16,329 bases of DNA, taken from contig PJAB01001208.1 of assembly GCA_002887195.1 (NCBI GenBank), forward strand, positions 1 to 16,329, written 5' to 3'. Within the stretch, counting starts at the first letter, position 1. The number at the start of each line of letters is the position of its first letter. The notes under the pieces are model-generated. The model was not told where the DNA came from. It saw only the letters and a program-made list of their open reading frames with translations, and did not search any database. Below are positions 13,534-16,329 of the stretch, piece by piece. The position numbers and the translations under genes are program-made. Origin of the DNA: Chrysochromulina parva. Its lineage: Eukaryota; Haptophyta; Prymnesiales; Chrysochromulinaceae.

Positions 13534-14385
13534 TCAGTGCACCTTCTCCTTAGTAGGCGTGCCAGCGATGGTAGGTCCATGCGCGTGATCGACGTAGTCG
13601 TGACCGTGCGGAGCCGCGAGCGCGTTGCCAAGCATCATGGCGACGCACGCGACGAGCGCCACATAGAGCGAGTATGAGTGGAGCTCGTGCTCGAGATGAT
13701 GATCGAGGCACAAATGGTCGTCTAGGCACAGATGGTAGTCGGCGTGATGCGCGATCATACAGAGCGCGATCACCACGTGTGCCGCGGCATCGAGCGCGTC
13801 GCAGAAGGCTCCGAGGTCGAAGAGGAACGTCGTCAAGCGGGCGCCGGGCTTGCGCCTCTCCTCCTGCGCCCGATGCATGCCTTCTTCCGCCATGTGCGAG
13901 AGCAGGTAGACGCCGAGGATGGGCAGAAGGACATTCAGTCCGAATAGCACATGATTGAGCGGCGAAGACAATACGGCGTGGTGGGCTGCATGGGCACCGT
14001 CCGTGGTGGCATGAGTCACCACCGTAGTATTTCTCAGAAATGGGCGGCGAGTCAAGTAGTCCCGCACCCCGGCACACCACTTGCGCACGCGGCTCATGGC
14101 CTTGGCATGCATGCTGCTGTGCTTGACAACTGTGGCAACAGGCACAGTCATGTGGCTGGCGAGCGTCTCGCCGAGTCTCGCGAGGAGCATATTGGCCACG
14201 CCAAAGCCAATCTTCTCCTGGGCACGGTGCTGGACTGTGTGCACGACGTCGTGGTAGGTATGCAAGTTATCTTCCACAGCTTTTCGCATGCTTGCCAACC
14301 GTGATGGGGACACCGTTGCCCGTTGGTGGTGGTCGCCAAGAGCTTCGGTTGTGCAGGGCGTTGATGGAAGCAGCGGCGCGGCCAT
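13534..14385 (-). CDS. Histidine-rich multi-pass membrane protein, function unknown
   Basis: 283 residues, minus strand, ATG at 14385-14383. The frame continues upstream to a TTG at 14589, which I reject as a start, though an upstream exon is possible. The N-terminal half is soluble and moderately basic. Three hydrophobic segments follow: LFGLNVLLPILGVYLLS (147-163), DALDAAAHVVIALCMIA (196-212) and LYVALVACVAMMLGNALA (240-257). The loop between helices 2 and 3 is packed with His, Asp and Cys (HLCLDD then HLCLDH; H213, H214, H218, H224, H229, H230, H233, H236). More His are in the tail (HGHDYVDHAHG, 260-270). This could bind metal ions, as in His-rich loops of metal transporters, but no transporter family is recognised. 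No signal peptide is seen at this start. Unknown; the gene model itself is fairly likely. Confidence 0.72.
   Translation of the reverse strand: MAAPLLPSTPCTTEALGDHHQRATVSPSRLASMRKAVEDNLHTYHDVVHTVQHRAQEKIGFGVANMLLARLGETLASHMTVPVATVVKHSSMHAKAMSRVRKWCAGVRDYLTRRPFLRNTTVVTHATTDGAHAAHHAVLSSPLNHVLFGLNVLLPILGVYLLSHMAEEGMHRAQEERRKPGARLTTFLFDLGAFCDALDAAAHVVIALCMIAHHADYHLCLDDHLCLDHHLEHELHSYSLYVALVACVAMMLGNALAAPHGHDYVDHAHGPTIAGTPTKEKVH
13699..13734. repeat. 18-bp tandem repeat encoding the HLCLD(D/H) doublet
   Basis: Units at 13699-13716 and 13717-13734 are imperfect copies (sharing aggcacanatg on the plus strand). They encode the two HLCLDx hexapeptides of the His-rich loop. It is an in-frame duplication of a potential metal-binding motif. 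Confidence 0.75.
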
Positions 14386-14588
14386 CTCACAATCCTGCAC
14401 CTCAGCACTCGCTCGTGTTGCACCACGGATTCTCCCTGATTGCACAGATCTCCCGTATCCACAGATCTCTCTGTTACCCAGATCTCCCGAACCAGGTTCG
14501 AGCAGTTTGGGAGGATCCACACTTTCGTGGCAACGTGCGGTGCTCAGGAGAACGCACGTAGTCAGTGTATGCTGTCCTTTCTTGAGCA

Positions 14589-14638
14589 ATGACTAATCAA
14601 CATCAGCTCATGACAGTTCTCAGTTGTTGATTAGTCAT
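14589..14638. repeat. Perfect 14-bp inverted repeat around the glycosyltransferase stop codon
   Basis: atgactaatcaaca (14589-14602) and tgttgattagtcat (14625-14638) are exact reverse complements with a 22-nt loop. The right arm encodes the MTNQQ near the C-terminus of the minus-strand glycosyltransferase. Its stop codon (14605-14603) lies in the loop and the left arm is 3' UTR. In mRNA this forms a 14-bp stem enclosing the stop codon. Confidence 0.9.
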
Positions 14639-16141
14639 GACCTGTAACGCGACTGCCAGTCGACCATCCTCCGGGTGCTGCGTGAGCAGCCATCGTGGGA
14701 GCTCATCGTAGGATTCATGGGAGGCTGGGTCTGGCTCCAAGCGCACCCACAGCCCGCGTCGCGCAATGACTCGGCACGACTCCCCGCGGCGCAGGGTGCC
14801 ATTGGATCCGGCGCTGATCGACGGCGCGAGCCGTAACACTGTGCACGCGCACTCGATTAGAAAGGTCATTATTGGGGCGACTGCCACCTCGGTTTCGGTA
14901 GGCAGCCCACGCAGCCTGCCGAGCTCCTCAAAGATCCTCCGCTGCTCTTGGAATTGCACTTGCCTCTCGGCCATCTGCTCCTTGGTGGGCGCTCGCCACA
15001 CGCCGCCGCCGTCGCCGCCGCCGCCGCCGTGCTTCCATCGCTTCCAATCAGGCAGCTCTCTCCGCCGAGAACCCTTAATGAAGACGTCATCAAAGGTCCT
15101 CATCACTGCTTCCATCTCAAAGGATCGATACGCGTTCCAGTCGCGCGCCTTGGCGCTCACGCGGTCAAAACCCTTGATCAGCGCGACCAGACTCTGCGTG
15201 CTGGAGTAGTAGAGTCCTCGGCTGCCGAGGGAGTCGAGATGCATCCTCGCTGCGCCGTTGTCGTGATGCTCACTCGACGTGAGCACGGGACGATTGTGCG
15301 CAGAGAACTCGGCGACGGCGAGGCCAAACGTCTCCCCACACGAGCGCGCGTGAAGCATCGCATCGCACGTGCGGATAAAGGCGGACTTGCGCACAGGGTC
15401 GCTCGAGCGCTCCAAGTGGATGATGTGCGCCAACGGCTCTGCCAGCGGTGGCGTGTTCATGAAGATGAAGAAAATGGGTCGCGTTGCCGGCTCAGCAGCC
15501 TGCACCTGCTCCCTCGCCAGCATCAGCACCGCCTCGCGGGCCGCCTCGATGTCAAAACTCTCGTAGCCGCCGTATCGTCCAAACACGGTCGCGTCCGCCG
15601 GGATGCCGAGCTCGTCGCGCAAGTCGGGCCCATCGGCCTGCTGCCGCGGCACAATGTGCGGCACAACCGGCCCGGTGCCGGGCACGCACGGCGAAATTTT
15701 TGCGTAGACGTCGCCGTACGGGTCGCCCGCATCAAAGACGGCATGGACATAGTTTCGCACGTGCGGCAGCTTCGAAACGAGGCCATCGTTATTGCACTTG
15801 ATCTGGTACAGGTGGCGGATCTCTGCGTGCGCTTCCAGGAAGGCGTCGACGGCACCAAAGCCGTGTAGGCCGATTACGCGAGATCCAAAGCGAGCCGTGA
15901 ACCTGTCGACGCAGCCAGCGTAGTTGCGCTCGCAGTCTATGTCGTAAAGAATCCACGAGCAGTAGCCGAGCACTGCTTCGGCACCGCAAGCGTAGTCGAA
16001 TAGCGCAACCTCGGTCCCACGCTCGCACATCTGGTCCGACCAGAAGGCAATCGTGTGCAATGTCGGCACTGGCGTTGCGCCCAACGCGCGTGTGCGCCAC
16101 GATTGCCTCGTCGCAGAGCGTCTGAAAGGGCCGAGAGCCAT
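14603..16141 (-). CDS. GT4-like (GT-B fold) glycosyltransferase with SH3-like C-terminal domain
   Basis: 512 residues, minus strand, ATG at 16141-16139 and TGA at 14605-14603. Residues 28-345 match a family of algal and large-DNA-virus GT4-type transferases. Its blocks are HTIAFWSDQMCERGTEVALF (29-48), YVHAVFD (131-137), PYGDVYAKISPCVPG (141-155), VPHIVP (160-165), ATVFGRYGGYESFDI (184-198), FIFMNTPP and FIRTCDAMLHARSCGETFGL (255-274). The last runs into the EX7E motif with E270 and E278, the donor-nucleotide site of GT-B enzymes. No signal peptide or membrane helix is seen, so a cytosolic or peripheral location is likely. A Gly-rich linker (371-380) and a charged helix (387-410) lead to residues about 434-486, where LRLAPSISAG, GTLRRGESCRVIARRGLWVR resembles a bacterial-type SH3-like domain seen in other algal proteins. 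Sugar donor and acceptor are unknown. Confidence 0.9.
   Translation of the reverse strand: MALGPFRRSATRQSWRTRALGATPVPTLHTIAFWSDQMCERGTEVALFDYACGAEAVLGYCSWILYDIDCERNYAGCVDRFTARFGSRVIGLHGFGAVDAFLEAHAEIRHLYQIKCNNDGLVSKLPHVRNYVHAVFDAGDPYGDVYAKISPCVPGTGPVVPHIVPRQQADGPDLRDELGIPADATVFGRYGGYESFDIEAAREAVLMLAREQVQAAEPATRPIFFIFMNTPPLAEPLAHIIHLERSSDPVRKSAFIRTCDAMLHARSCGETFGLAVAEFSAHNRPVLTSSEHHDNGAARMHLDSLGSRGLYYSSTQSLVALIKGFDRVSAKARDWNAYRSFEMEAVMRTFDDVFIKGSRRRELPDWKRWKHGGGGGDGGGVWRAPTKEQMAERQVQFQEQRRIFEELGRLRGLPTETEVAVAPIMTFLIECACTVLRLAPSISAGSNGTLRRGESCRVIARRGLWVRLEPDPASHESYDELPRWLLTQHPEDGRLAVALQVMTNQQLRTVMS
15002..15032. repeat. CCG/CGC-rich run encoding the Gly-rich linker of the glycosyltransferase
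   Basis: A short GCC/CCG trinucleotide run, read on the minus strand, gives the GGGGGDGGG linker between catalytic and C-terminal domains. Confidence 0.75.
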
Positions 16142-16329
16142 TCACTAAGGGGGTAGGTCAGACCCCCTTACATTGAACATTCACAAGCCCAAGCAGAAAA
16201 CATGACAACAGGAAAGTTTGCTTTTGGTGACCGGACCATACCTATACACGCACGCACCCTAGGGCCTGACGAACATAACCCGAACGTGATGGGCATGTAC
16301 TACGGTACGGTACAGTCTGCGGTGTTGTA
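16142..16329. promoter_or_regulatory. Upstream region of the glycosyltransferase, with a perfect hairpin next to the ATG
   Basis: These 188 bp lie 5' of the minus-strand ATG. A perfect inverted repeat, taagggggt / accccctta with a 7-nt spacer (16146-16170), sits only 4 bp from the start codon. It would fold in the mRNA leader or present a palindromic DNA site. No other element is recognised before the window ends. Confidence 0.6.

Noticed and set aside
14386..14589. TTG-started upstream extension of the His-rich membrane protein
   Set aside because: No ATG in this segment and no conserved features; it ends at the inverted repeat beside the next gene's stop.
14948..15868. A 306-codon plus-strand open frame opposite the glycosyltransferase
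   Set aside because: Low-information Arg/Val/His-rich translation; the minus strand has the conserved GT blocks and EX7E motif.
1..16329. A large DNA virus or bacterial contig as the source
   Set aside because: The GT4-like and minimal SET genes have viral relatives. However, CLN3, MPC, MYND-SET and plastid-targeted carbonic anhydrase, together with wide gene spacing, argue for an algal nuclear genome.
1..16329. CRISPR arrays, tRNA or rRNA genes
   Set aside because: I looked for regularly spaced repeats and tRNA-like arms in the gaps and saw none; a covariance-model scan would be needed to be certain.

Overview
The window looks like nuclear DNA of a microalga with a secondary plastid. A haptophyte is my best guess; a stramenopile alga is less likely. 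The reasons are very high G+C, long uninterrupted reading frames separated by roughly 0.1-1.1 kb of non-coding DNA, genes on both strands without bacterial operon structure, and eukaryote-specific families (CLN3/battenin, MYND-SET, mitochondrial pyruvate carrier). Several proteins begin with a signal peptide followed by a transit-peptide-like stretch, including an LRGG motif. No introns are demonstrable, though cryptic ones cannot be excluded. Eukaryotic starts were set to ATG, which shortens four genes relative to their longest open frames.

Layout, left to right. (1) 1-2097 (+): the 3' part of a CLN3/battenin-like membrane protein whose cytosolic loop is hugely expanded by low-complexity sequence. 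(2) 2098-3233: non-coding, rich in short repeats and G/C hairpins. (3) 3234-4898 (+): a secreted, glycosylatable protein whose main domain resembles uncharacterised exported bacterial proteins. (4) 5566-6825 (+): an alpha/beta hydrolase of the phytyl-ester-synthase-like type, without the acyltransferase half. (5) 7156-8709 (+): a MYND-SET (SMYD-like) protein. (6) 8835-9752 (+): two MPC (pyruvate carrier) domains fused in one polypeptide with an extra linker helix and plastid-type targeting. (7) 10382-11506 (+): an LCIB-type (theta) carbonic anhydrase with what looks like a three-part thylakoid-lumen targeting sequence. (8) 12045-12671 (-): a small SET-domain protein, divergent from (9) 12822-13235 (+), a small single-pass membrane protein. 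(10) 13534-14385 (-): a His-rich multi-pass membrane protein. (11) 14603-16141 (-): a GT4-like glycosyltransferase with an SH3-like C-terminal domain.

Functionally, the centre of the window (5566-11506) holds three neighbouring genes whose products I predict enter the plastid: a lipid esterase or acyltransferase-type hydrolase, a fused pyruvate-carrier-like protein, and a CO2-concentrating-mechanism carbonic anhydrase. The MYND-SET gene sits among them. Whether this adjacency means anything is unknown. The most interesting item is the tandem MPC protein. It appears to have converted the normal MPC1/MPC2 heterodimer into one chain with a 3-1-3 helix plan, as in SWEET sugar transporters, and to have moved it to the plastid.
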